NCBI GenBank assembly: GCA_021827545.1
Contig: JAKAVH010000084.1
Span: forward strand, 1 to 5,680
Reading direction: 5' to 3'
Source of the DNA: Thermoplasmata archaeon
Lineage (GTDB): Archaea; Thermoplasmatota; Thermoplasmata; UBA184
DNA length: 5,680 bases
The first letter of the stretch is position 1, and each line of letters starts with the position of its first letter. Below, one piece after another: positions 1-5,680 of the stretch. The notes under the pieces are model-generated. The model saw only the letters and a list, made by a program, of their open reading frames with translations. It was not told the origin of the DNA and ran no database searches. The translations under genes were made by a program, and so were the position numbers.

Positions 1-703
1 TCGGCTCGTCGAGCACCACGAACTCGGGTCGGAGAGCGAGGGCCCGTGCGAGGCCGAGCCGCTGTCGCTGGCCTCCCGAGAACTCGTGCGGAAACCTCCA
101 GACATGGTCGGGGTTCAAGCCGACCTCCTGGACGAGCTCGTTGACCCGCTGGTAGCGTTCTTGCCGGGTCCCGACGTGGTGGATCTCCATCGGCTCGGCG
201 AGGATGTCGCGGACGAGCATGCGGGGGGAAAGCGAGCTGAACGGATCCTGGAAGACGATCTGCAGCTTTCCGCGGAGCTCCCGCATCTGGCTGCGCGACT
301 TGCGGTACAGGGAGTACTGCTCGGCGAGCTCATCCAGCTCCTTGAGCGCGGCGGTCGCGTCCGGACTCTCGGGCGCATGAGAACCGTTGTTCTCCGGCGT
401 CAGGTCCTTGAGCCGGACGTAGTCGGAGTTGAGCTTCGAGAGGATCTCCGGGGTCGGTCGGTAGTAGGTGTGGCCCGAGGAAGGCTCGATCAGCCGGAGC
501 AAGAGGCGCCCAACCGTGGTCTTGCCGCAGCCGGACTCCCCGACGAGCCCCACCGTCTCGGCCTCCCGGACGTCGAAGGTGACCCCGTCGACCGCGCGAA
601 CGTCGCCGATGTGCGACGAGAAAAGCCCTCCCCGTACCGGGAAGTACTTTCGAAGGTTGTAGGTCGCGAGGACGACTGGGGACGTTGCCGAGCCTTCCGC
701 CAC
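1..703 (-). CDS. oppF: Oligopeptide/dipeptide ABC transporter ATPase, OppF/DppF type (partial, C-terminus beyond window)
   Basis: Second nucleotide-binding subunit of a peptide-type ABC importer; it would hydrolyse ATP on the cytoplasmic face together with OppD. I translated the minus strand by hand: 234 complete codons are present before the edge. Visible motifs are Walker A GESGCGKT (residues 55-62), Q-loop [13 protein letters not shown] (Q152), signature FSGGQRQR (208-215) and Walker B FVVLDEP (228-234, catalytic E233). The D-loop, H-loop and C-terminal peptide-transporter domain are missing only because the window ends. The GTG start at 703 is chosen because an in-frame TGA lies at 734-736, no other standard start lies between, and GGAGGT sits 10 nt upstream. 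The gap to oppD is 22 nt. Residues about 79-142, between Walker A and the Q-loop, are roughly 30 longer than in typical OppF and include a polar stretch rich in N, S, P and E. Family assignment is firm; the substrate is unknown. Confidence 0.95.
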   Translation of the reverse strand, partial: MAEGSATSPVVLATYNLRKYFPVRGGLFSSHIGDVRAVDGVTFDVREAETVGLVGESGCGKTTVGRLLLRLIEPSSGHTYYRPTPEILSKLNSDYVRLKDLTPENNGSHAPESPDATAALKELDELAEQYSLYRKSRSQMRELRGKLQIVFQDPFSSLSPRMLVRDILAEPMEIHHVGTRQERYQRVNELVQEVGLNPDHVWRFPHEFSGGQRQRLGLARALALRPEFVVLDEP

Positions 704-713
704 GAGCGACGAT

Positions 714-719
714 ACCTCC
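714..719 (-). promoter_or_regulatory. Shine-Dalgarno site of oppF
   Basis: GGAGGT on the minus strand, 10 nt before the GTG at 703 and just after the oppD TAA. It decides the oppF start, because this frame contains no ATG between the upstream in-frame TGA (734-736) and the conserved ABC domain. Confidence 0.75.
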
Positions 720-725
720 CCTGCG

Positions 726-2348
726 TTACTCGGTCACAGTCGGTCCGTGGTATAAATGGCACGCCACTTGATGGCCGTTCCCTTCATCGGTCATCGGCGG
801 CCGGACCTCACGGCAGACCGGCATGGCATACGGGCAGCGGGGGTGGAATCGGCAGCCGGCGGGCGGGAAGATCAGGTTCGGGACCGACCCCGGGATCGAC
901 TCGAGCTTCTTCTCGGGCCGATCGATCCGGGGGATCGAGACCAGAAGTCCCTGGGCATACGGGTGAAGCGGGGTCTGAAAGAGCGACCGTACGGGGGCGT
1001 TCTCGACGATCTGCCCCGCATACATGACGCAGACGCGATCTGCGACCTCGGCGATTACGGCAAGGTCGTGGGTGATGAGGACGATCGCGGTCCCGACCTT
1101 CCGCTTGAGCTCATTCATCAGTTCCAGGATCTGAGCCTGGATCGTCACGTCGAGCGCGGTGGTGGGCTCGTCCGCGAGCAGGATGCTGGGCTGCGGGGCG
1201 AGCGCCATGGCGATCATGACCCGCTGGAGCATCCCGCCCGAGAGCTCGTGCGGGAAGCCCTTCGCGACCTGGACCGGGTTCGCGATGCGGACGCCCTCGA
1301 GCTCGGTGACGGACCGCCACAGGAGCTCTTCCTTCACCGGCTTATCGACGTGACGCCGGATCCCCCAGAGCCGGAGGGGCCAACGACGCGCCTGATTCGA
1401 CAGGTTGGCGGAGCGGATGGGTGCTCGCGCGGTGAGAAGGTGGCGGCCGAGGCGCATCTCCTCGAGGTAGGTGTCGCGCAGCTTGTTCGACAGTTCGATG
1501 CGCCGCCGCTCCCGACGGAGGTACGCCCGCTGAAGGCCCGAGAGCTTTAGCCGCTTCAGCGCCTTGTTCAGGTGCGTCCGTGCGAGCTCGATGTCGGGGA
1601 GGCTGTCGCGAACCGCGTAGAACGCCTCGGTCTCGAGGGACGGGAGATGCGCCGCCCGCGCGAGGGCTTGGGCAGCTTCCCGCAGCTGGGTCCGGTCTGC
1701 CGACCGGCCGACGTCGAGAAGGGCGTCGACCGCGGGGGCGACCGATGGGTCGTGGGGGGTGGCGCTCAGCAGGCCATCGATCACTTCAACGCCCCGGTGC
1801 AGGTAGATCGCCTCCCCGAGCTGATCCCAGATCGGAAAGACGGGGTTCATTGCCTGCATCGGCTCCTGGAAGATCATCGAGATCCCCCGGCCCCGGACGG
1901 ACATCATCCGCTCCATCGCGGCCTTGATGCGGCGGAACCGACGGGAGACCTTGACCCGGTTCGTTCCCTTGACCGGCTTGAACTTCGCCTCGCGGTCAAG
2001 CTCCCAGAGGAGGTCCGCCCCCCGGTAGAGGACCTTGCCGCTCACCACCCGGCCCGGCGGGTCCGGGATGAGGCGGGTGATCGAGAACGCGGTGACGCTC
2101 TTTCCGCAACCGGTCTCCCCGACCAGGCCGAGCGTCTCGCCTTGCCGGACCTTGAACGAGACCCCGTCCAACGCGCGGACCACCCCGTCGTACGTGTAGA
2201 AGTAGGTGACGAGCTTCCGGACATCGAGGACAACGTCCCCGCCCGTGTGGTCCTCGCCATCCACGGGGGCCACTACGGGGGCCGCACCGGCCTTCGGAAG
2301 CTCGCGCTCCTCCATGGGGACGACCGTCGGTGTTGCTGCGAGTGCCAT
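726..2348 (-). CDS. oppD: Oligopeptide/dipeptide ABC transporter ATPase, OppD/DppD type, with large internal insertions
   Basis: ATPase subunit that would pair with OppF to drive import through OppB/OppC; 540 aa against roughly 320-340 for usual OppD. Motifs: Walker A GETGCGKS (77-84), Q-loop [12 protein letters not shown] (Q161), signature LSGGMLQR (369-376), Walker B ILLADEP (389-395, catalytic E394), D-loop TALD (397-400) and H-loop THD (H427). The C-terminal peptide-transporter domain has HPYAQGLL (462-469) and four cysteines, C499, C505, C512 and C530 (C-x5-C-x6-C-x17-C), the pattern that binds a 4Fe-4S cluster in DppD-type ATPases. Extra length comes from a Pro/Ala-rich N-terminus of about 38 residues, about 27 residues before the Q-loop, and about 150 basic, probably helical residues (about 187-335) between Q-loop and signature. 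Reading frame and all ATPase residues are intact, so it is probably functional. The ATG at 2348 lies 10 nt after oppC; a later start at M12 is possible. Confidence 0.95.
   Translation of the reverse strand: MALAATPTVVPMEERELPKAGAAPVVAPVDGEDHTGGDVVLDVRKLVTYFYTYDGVVRALDGVSFKVRQGETLGLVGETGCGKSVTAFSITRLIPDPPGRVVSGKVLYRGADLLWELDREAKFKPVKGTNRVKVSRRFRRIKAAMERMMSVRGRGISMIFQEPMQAMNPVFPIWDQLGEAIYLHRGVEVIDGLLSATPHDPSVAPAVDALLDVGRSADRTQLREAAQALARAAHLPSLETEAFYAVRDSLPDIELARTHLNKALKRLKLSGLQRAYLRRERRRIELSNKLRDTYLEEMRLGRHLLTARAPIRSANLSNQARRWPLRLWGIRRHVDKPVKEELLWRSVTELEGVRIANPVQVAKGFPHELSGGMLQRVMIAMALAPQPSILLADEPTTALDVTIQAQILELMNELKRKVGTAIVLITHDLAVIAEVADRVCVMYAGQIVENAPVRSLFQTPLHPYAQGLLVSIPRIDRPEKKLESIPGSVPNLIFPPAGCRFHPRCPYAMPVCREVRPPMTDEGNGHQVACHLYHGPTVTE
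751..757 (-). promoter_or_regulatory. Possible internal TATA-like element ahead of oppF
   Basis: The minus strand reads ATTTATA inside the last codons of oppD, an AT island in GC-rich coding sequence that includes a TTA leucine codon. Its centre (about 754) is 51 nt before the oppF start, the same distance as the main TATA-like box lies before oppB. A start site 25-27 nt downstream would give a leader of about 25 nt that still includes the oppF Shine-Dalgarno site. No convincing purine-rich BRE is seen. A similar AT patch within oppB (4103-4111) has no gene start after it, so chance is a real possibility. Confidence 0.25.
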
Positions 2349-2358
2349 GAGCGGGTCC

Positions 2359-2366
2359 TCACCTCC
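2359..2366 (-). promoter_or_regulatory. Shine-Dalgarno site of oppD containing the oppC stop codon
   Basis: The minus strand reads GGAGGTGA, a full match to the core anti-Shine-Dalgarno complement; its last three bases are the oppC stop TGA. It ends 10 nt before the oppD ATG. Ribosomes finishing oppC would sit on the oppD initiation site, which suggests translational coupling (inference). Confidence 0.7.
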
Positions 2367-3570
2367 GAAGGCGCGGGTCCAAGGCGTCCCTGAGTCCGTC
2401 CGCCACGAAGTTCACGCTGATCGCGAAAAGGAAGAGGGCTGCGCCCGGGAACAGGATCTGCCACCACGGGATCGGGCATGCGGTGCCGGGTGCGAGATTG
2501 GCGCAGGTGAGGATCAGGCTGGGCAGTGTCAAGGTCGCCTCGGCGGCGATGGAGCCCCACTCCGGCCAGAGCGGGTTGGGGACGATCGGGAACCCAATGT
2601 AGATCAGCGCGGCAACGAGCAAGGGGATGGATCCGACGTCCAGCGACATCTGGACGAAGACGGGGTAGAGGCTGTTCGGCAGGACATGCTTACGAAGGAT
2701 GCGCGCGTTACCCGCTCCGCTCGCCCGGGCCGCCTCGACGTACTTCTGCTCGCGGACCACCAGCACTTGGCCCCGTACGATACGACCGTACGTCGGCCAC
2801 CAGGTCAGGGCGAACGCGCCGACCATGAGGAAGATACGCCCTTGGAAGCTCGAGAGCCCGAGCTCCACACCGGCGATGATGACGACTATCACCAAAAGGA
2901 TCTGGGGGATCGAGAGGAAGATGTCGGTCAGCCGCATCAGTCCCTCGTCCACGATCCCCCCGTAGAAGCCGGAGACGACCCCGACGAGAAGGCCGGTCAG
3001 GGCCCCGATCGAGACGATCGTCACGGCGATGGAGAGCGACCACATCGACCCCTTCACGAGCCCGTCGTAGAGGTTTTCGAAATACGGGGTCCCGACCTGT
3101 CCGCTCGCGACGAAGGCACCGAACGGCGCGGGGCCCAGGCTGGGGGGACTCAACGTCATGGTCGGTGCGAGGAAGTTCGAATAGGGGACGCCGGCCACGA
3201 CGGGGGTCATGTAGCAGCCCGGCCCGGTCGGGAGGGTGCCCTGCGAGTAGGTGCAGACCGAGGGCTCGCCCGGGGTGCACGTGGTGTTGGAGCCGCCCGT
3301 GGCGCACCATAGGGCGAGCTGCTGATCGTCGACGTGGTACGACACTCCGTAGACGAACGCGAAGAGGAAGAAGACCAAGATTCCCAGGCCGACCATCGCA
3401 AGGGTATTGCGACGGAAGAAGTACCAGGTCCGGCGGTACTGGTCGATGCGCGGGTTCGGACGACGGCCGGGTTTGGATCCACGCCGAGGGCGAGCGGACG
3501 GCCCAGCCCCCGGTTCCGGGGCGGCCAGCGGAATCGCGGGCTCGGAGGACGGTAGATCCTGTGCTACCAT
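2359..3570 (-). CDS. oppC: Oligopeptide/dipeptide ABC transporter permease, OppC/DppC type
   Basis: One of the two membrane subunits forming the import channel; 403 aa against about 300 for typical OppC. A basic, Pro/Ala-rich cytoplasmic tail (about 1-55) precedes six likely membrane helices near 57-77, 179-200, 217-235, 245-263, 313-330 and 370-390. The permease (EAA) loop that docks on the ATPases is EAARASGAGNARILRKHVLP at 279-298. Late family features include EWGSIAAEA (337-345) and the terminal DGLRDALDPRLRR. The first extracytoplasmic loop (about 78-178) is long and holds C89, C98, C106 and C119 plus an N-x-T site (N95). The last outer loop holds C356 and C365. There are no other cysteines, so disulfides are plausible. 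The ATG at 3570 is supported by GAGGGG 7 nt upstream; it follows oppB by 12 nt. Family is clear; the substrate is not. Confidence 0.95.
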   Translation of the reverse strand: MVAQDLPSSEPAIPLAAPEPGAGPSARPRRGSKPGRRPNPRIDQYRRTWYFFRRNTLAMVGLGILVFFLFAFVYGVSYHVDDQQLALWCATGGSNTTCTPGEPSVCTYSQGTLPTGPGCYMTPVVAGVPYSNFLAPTMTLSPPSLGPAPFGAFVASGQVGTPYFENLYDGLVKGSMWSLSIAVTIVSIGALTGLLVGVVSGFYGGIVDEGLMRLTDIFLSIPQILLVIVVIIAGVELGLSSFQGRIFLMVGAFALTWWPTYGRIVRGQVLVVREQKYVEAARASGAGNARILRKHVLPNSLYPVFVQMSLDVGSIPLLVAALIYIGFPIVPNPLWPEWGSIAAEATLTLPSLILTCANLAPGTACPIPWWQILFPGAALFLFAISVNFVADGLRDALDPRLRR

Positions 3571-3577
3571 CGTGAAG

Positions 3578-3583
3578 CCCCTC
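3578..3583 (-). promoter_or_regulatory. Shine-Dalgarno site of oppC
   Basis: GAGGGG on the minus strand, 7 nt before the oppC ATG. Its first G is the last base of the oppB TAG stop, so initiation of oppC may be coupled to termination of oppB. It supports the ATG at 3570. Confidence 0.65.
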
Positions 3584-4806
3584 TAGCCGAGCCGGACCCT
3601 CGGATCCAGGTACGCGTAGAGCACGTCGACGATGATGTTCGCGATCACGACAAGGAAGGTGAACAGGATCGTCGATCCGAAGACGAGGCCGATATCGAAG
3701 GTGCCGGTCAGCGAGAGCGCGAGCAGTCGACCGACCCCCCACAGGTTGAAGACGGTCTCGATGACCGGGAAGCCCCCGATGAAGAAGGCGAACAAGAGGC
3801 CGAGGACCGTGATCGTGACGTTGAGCGAGTTCCGTCCCGCATGTCGCTTGGTCACCGCCTTCTCCGAGAGCCCCTTCGCGCGCGCGGTGCGCACGAAGTC
3901 GAGGTTCATGACCTCCAGCATGCTGTTCCGAACAAAGCGGAGGAGGACGGCCACGGTCCCGTAGGCGATCACGAACGCCGGGATGATCAACCGCAGCAGT
4001 GTGTCGCCGGCGAGGAGCCAGTTGCCGTGGATCGCCGAGTCGACGGTCGGGAACCCCGTGGGCGAACTGATGATCCCGTCCTGGAGCCAGGTGGGATACC
4101 CTTGATATAATGGTGTAGTCGACCCGTAGATCGCTGTGCAGCCCTGGTACGGCCAGGATCCGTAGAAGTCGTTGAGCGCGGGGAAGTGACCTCCGCAGAA
4201 CGGAGAGATCCCGCTCGAACCTCCCACCGCAAATACGACACCGTAGAGAATCAAGGTCCCTAACAAGAACGCCGGGAGCGCGAAACCGGAGAACGACATC
4301 ACCCGTGCTACCTGGTCCACCGGACGGTTTCGGTAGACGGCCGACAGGTTGCCGAGCGGCAAGGAGATCGCAATGATCAGGACCATCGACAGCAGGGCGA
4401 GCTCGAGGGTGTAGGGAAGGTACCAGCCGAGAACGGTCGTGACCTGCTGGCCCTGTAAGATCGGGAAGCTGCGGACGACACTACTGAAGTTACTGGTGTA
4501 CCCCCAGTTGAACGTCAGGGAGTTCTTCATGTAGATCGCCCATTGAACGGGAATCGGTTCGTTCAGTCCGAGGTCGGTGGTGGCCTTTGTCCAGAGCGGA
4601 TTGACGCAGGTTTGGGTCGCGTTGCTCGGGCAGGGGATGTACTGCTGCCAGGGTTCGTAGCAGTGACCGCGGCAGGCGGGGAAAGAGGCCTCGATGCGCT
4701 GGGGGGTCGGGATCGCGCTGATCAGCGCGAAGGTGATCGTCATCACGCCGACGATGATCGGGACGAGAAGGATCAGACGTCGGACGATGTAGACCGACAT
4801 CCGCAT
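3583..4806 (-). CDS. oppB: Oligopeptide/dipeptide ABC transporter permease, OppB/DppB type
   Basis: First gene of the importer operon and partner of OppC in the membrane channel; 407 aa, longer than the usual 305-340. It opens with the family-typical N-terminus YIVRRLILLVPII (residues 6-18). Likely membrane helices lie near 10-30, 131-151, 168-195, 270-290, 328-346 and 374-396. The cytoplasmic EAA-type loop is LDFVRTARAKGLSEKAVTKR (302-321), and the end is YLDPRVRLG, as is usual. All six cysteines are in predicted outer loops: C45, C49, C59 and C67 in loop 1, C204 and C223 between helices 3 and 4. N62 and N106 lie in N-x-S/T sites in loop 1, compatible with archaeal glycosylation. ATG 4806 is chosen over ATG 4800 because the only upstream Shine-Dalgarno-like stretch, GGGGGA, is 11 nt away; both remain possible. 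A TATA-like box lies about 50 nt upstream. Confidence 0.95.
   Translation of the reverse strand: MRMSVYIVRRLILLVPIIVGVMTITFALISAIPTPQRIEASFPACRGHCYEPWQQYIPCPSNATQTCVNPLWTKATTDLGLNEPIPVQWAIYMKNSLTFNWGYTSNFSSVVRSFPILQGQQVTTVLGWYLPYTLELALLSMVLIIAISLPLGNLSAVYRNRPVDQVARVMSFSGFALPAFLLGTLILYGVVFAVGGSSGISPFCGGHFPALNDFYGSWPYQGCTAIYGSTTPLYQGYPTWLQDGIISSPTGFPTVDSAIHGNWLLAGDTLLRLIIPAFVIAYGTVAVLLRFVRNSMLEVMNLDFVRTARAKGLSEKAVTKRHAGRNSLNVTITVLGLLFAFFIGGFPVIETVFNLWGVGRLLALSLTGTFDIGLVFGSTILFTFLVVIANIIVDVLYAYLDPRVRLG
4713..4730. repeat. Perfect 18-bp palindrome inside oppB
   Basis: TCGCGCTGATCAGCGCGA is identical to its own reverse complement. It lies in codons 26-32 of oppB, encoding part of the first membrane helix. 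The palindrome is seen directly. Whether it is an operator, an mRNA hairpin or a coincidence of GC-rich codons cannot be told. Confidence 0.9.
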
Positions 4807-4852
4807 GGCTTACGCGGTCCCCCGGCAGCCCACGAGGAACCGAGCGACTACC

Positions 4853-4861
4853 TATATTTAT
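4853..4861 (-). promoter_or_regulatory. Archaeal-type TATA box for the oppBCDF operon
   Basis: The minus strand reads ATAAATATA, the only strongly AT-rich stretch in the 111-nt gap between pth2 and oppB. Its centre (about 4857) predicts a transcription start near 4831, where a G is available, and a 5' leader of about 25 nt before the oppB ATG. CGAAT just upstream weakly resembles a BRE. This position fits basal archaeal promoters; no clear operator is recognised next to it. Confidence 0.6.
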
Positions 4862-4897
4862 GGATTCGACAACGTGCCGGACGACGCGGCCTCCGGG

Positions 4898-4917
4898 CGG
4901 CTCCCCGGCGGGAGCCG
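4898..4917 (-). other. Perfect 8-bp stem-loop abutting the pth2 stop codon
   Basis: The minus strand reads CGGCTCCC-GCCG-GGGAGCCG: an 8-bp stem with six G-C pairs plus one T-A and one C-G closure variant, a 4-nt loop, starting immediately after the pth2 TGA. No T-rich tract follows on either side, so it is not a standard intrinsic terminator. It could stabilise the 3' end of the pth2 mRNA or slow read-through into oppB (inference). Confidence 0.5.
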
Positions 4918-5259
4918 TCAGAGCAGCGGGAGGGCTCGCGTGACGACGTCGATCCTCGCCGTAGCCGACGGACCGATCCCGAGACAGGTTCGCGTCCCCG
5001 GAGGTACCTCCGTGAGCCCCGCGTCCTCCACCCAGACGGTGGGGAGACCTTCCCGACGCGCGCGCCGCTCGAGGCTCTCGAGCTCGGGAAGGGTCGCGAC
5101 GACGAGCGCGATCTTCTTCTGACCCTGGTCGAGCCACGCCCGCAGGGAGCGGGGGTCGTCAGACTCCGCGCGACGGGCGAGCATCACTGCCGCGTGAGCG
5201 ACCTGGACGGCCGCCTTCCCGGCCGTCAGCCTGAGCTCCCCCCGGATCACAAGGACCAT
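4918..5259 (-). CDS. pth2: Peptidyl-tRNA hydrolase, archaeal/eukaryotic Pth2 type
   Basis: Cytosolic enzyme that cleaves the ester bond of peptidyl-tRNAs dropped by stalled ribosomes, freeing tRNA for reuse. The 113-aa product matches the usual 110-120 aa of archaeal Pth2. Family landmarks in order: N-terminal strand VLVIRGEL (2-9), GKAAVQVAHA (14-23, with K15, Q19 and H22), GQKKIALVV (46-54), DAGLTEVPPGT (79-89), GIGP (94-97), D104 and the hydrophobic end RALPLL. The ATG at 5259 is chosen because the conserved fold begins there and GAGGAG lies 6 nt upstream. The same frame stays open to 5649, but that part is a low-complexity Arg/Ser/Pro shadow of the neighbouring gene. It starts 31 nt after the upstream small membrane-protein gene, so the two are probably cotranscribed. 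A hairpin and a new promoter separate it from the transporter operon. It is unrelated to bacterial Pth1. Confidence 0.95.
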   Translation of the reverse strand: MVLVIRGELRLTAGKAAVQVAHAAVMLARRAESDDPRSLRAWLDQGQKKIALVVATLPELESLERRARREGLPTVWVEDAGLTEVPPGTRTCLGIGPSATARIDVVTRALPLL

Positions 5260-5265
5260 CTTGTG

Positions 5266-5271
5266 CTCCTC
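5266..5271 (-). promoter_or_regulatory. Shine-Dalgarno site of pth2
   Basis: GAGGAG on the minus strand, 6 nt before the ATG at 5259. It fixes the start of pth2 and argues against the much longer in-frame extension. Confidence 0.7.
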
Positions 5272-5290
5272 GGTGGCCGAGGCGCGTCGA

Positions 5291-5674
5291 TCAGGCACCG
5301 ATCTCGGCCTCCCGGCGCCGCTCGAGCGACTCCCGCTCGGCCCGCACCCCTTCGAGAGACGATCGGAGCGCCCGCGTCCGTTCCGGGTCGGCTCCGATGC
5401 GCCGAAGGTCGTGCTCGAGCCGCCGCTCTTCCCGTGCGAGGCGATCGAGCTCGACCGTGACCTCCCAAGCACCCTCCTCGCCCGGCTCCTCCTCCGTCCA
5501 GCGAGGCGGGATCGGAGGGACCCGGGCGAAGGCGCCTCGGAGGTACGCGACCGATCCCGCGACCAGCGTGACGGCGGCCAGGGTGGCCTCCAGGAGGGGA
5601 TCCGACCAGGCCGCCGAGAATCCACCGGAGAACGCGGACAGCAGGACATAGCCCAGGAGCACCGTGAGGGACAC
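5291..5674 (-). CDS. Small membrane-anchored coiled-coil protein, unrecognised (start may lie beyond window)
   Basis: I do not recognise this gene. The readable part is 127 aa from a GTG at 5674. Residues about 3-22 and 27-46 are hydrophobic and could form two membrane helices joined by a short turn (SDP at 24-26). A proline- and glutamate-rich linker follows (about 52-68). Residues about 71-123 are highly charged with regular leucines (LDRLAREERRLEHDLRRI, then SLEGVRAERESLERRRE), as expected for a coiled coil on one side of the membrane. It ends in a TGA at 5291, 31 nt before pth2, which suggests cotranscription. The frame stays open to the window edge, so the GTG start is uncertain and the true N-terminus may be upstream. 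The coding call rests on the coherent helix/linker/coil pattern and tight spacing to pth2. A role in membrane scaffolding or protein interaction is only a guess. Confidence 0.7.
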   Translation of the reverse strand: MSLTVLLGYVLLSAFSGGFSAAWSDPLLEATLAAVTLVAGSVAYLRGAFARVPPIPPRWTEEEPGEEGAWEVTVELDRLAREERRLEHDLRRIGADPERTRALRSSLEGVRAERESLERRREAEIGA

Positions 5675-5680
5675 GCTCAG

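Noticed and set aside
86..1550. Long plus-strand open frames (86-1027 and 756-1550)
   Set aside because: They lie antisense to oppF and oppD, whose motifs are unmistakable. Their composition (Arg, Asp, Gly, Leu rich, no domains) is what GC-rich antisense frames produce.
1572..3312. Plus-strand open frames of 273 and 368 codons (1572-2393 and 2206-3312)
   Set aside because: Antisense to oppD and oppC; highly charged low-complexity products with no recognisable fold and no upstream ribosome site that I could see.
2708..3742. Minus-strand 344-codon frame spanning the oppB/oppC junction
   Set aside because: Out-of-frame shadow of oppC and the end of oppB; it lacks hydrophobic helices and is Arg/Pro rich.
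4103..4111. TATA-like AT patch within oppB
   Set aside because: It encodes ordinary residues of an outer loop (PLYQ) and no gene start lies about 50 nt downstream on either strand.
5067..5083. Short inverted repeat GCTCGAG-GCT-CTCGAGC inside pth2
   Set aside because: Seven-base arms made of repeated Leu/Glu/Ser/Arg codons in GC-rich coding sequence; no positional reason to think it functional.
4543..5460. Plus-strand frame of 305 codons crossing oppB, the intergenic gap, pth2 and the small membrane-protein gene
   Set aside because: It overlaps three better-supported minus-strand genes and the promoter; Arg/Asp/Gly/Pro-rich without domains.
5260..5649. 130-codon N-terminal extension in frame with pth2
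   Set aside because: The Pth2 fold starts at the ATG at 5259 with GAGGAG 6 nt before it. The extension is an Arg/Ser/Pro-rich shadow of the neighbouring coiled-coil gene.
1..5680. CRISPR arrays, tRNA or rRNA genes, insertion sequences, attachment sites
   Set aside because: No direct repeats with spacers, no tRNA-like cloverleaf, no transposase motifs or terminal repeats were seen, and the window is almost fully occupied by intact protein genes.

Overview
The window is about 5.7 kb of GC-rich DNA, almost entirely coding, with every convincing gene on the minus strand. It looks archaeal for three reasons. The peptidyl-tRNA hydrolase is the Pth2 type found in archaea and eukaryotes. A TATA-box-like AT island sits at the expected distance upstream of the transporter operon, where no bacterial -35/-10 pair is evident. 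The genes use strong Shine-Dalgarno sequences with tight spacing. A high-GC Thermoplasmatota-like euryarchaeote would fit, but that placement is only inference.

Layout in the direction of transcription (high to low coordinates): (1) 5291-5674, a small unrecognised protein with an N-terminal membrane hairpin and a C-terminal charged coiled coil; it may begin beyond the window edge. (2) 4918-5259, Pth2, 31 nt downstream and probably cotranscribed with it. (3) 4807-4917, the only real intergenic gap, which holds a perfect 8-bp hairpin abutting the pth2 stop and then a TATA-like element. (4) 4806 down to 1, an oligopeptide/dipeptide-type ABC importer operon oppB-oppC-oppD-oppF with gaps of 12, 10 and 22 nt. 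oppF is cut by the window edge at its Walker B motif. No stretch over 300 nt lacks a gene.

OppB and OppC would form the transmembrane channel and OppD and OppF the two ATPases. No gene for the extracytoplasmic substrate-binding protein (OppA) lies in the window, so it must be beyond position 1 or elsewhere. The substrate cannot be read from the sequence; in archaea this family also imports oligosaccharides.

I do not see a hidden new system. The transporter does depart from the textbook form. OppD carries about 150 extra residues between its Q-loop and signature motif. OppD and OppF both have extra sequence between Walker A and the Q-loop. The two permeases have six cysteines each, all in predicted extracytoplasmic loops.
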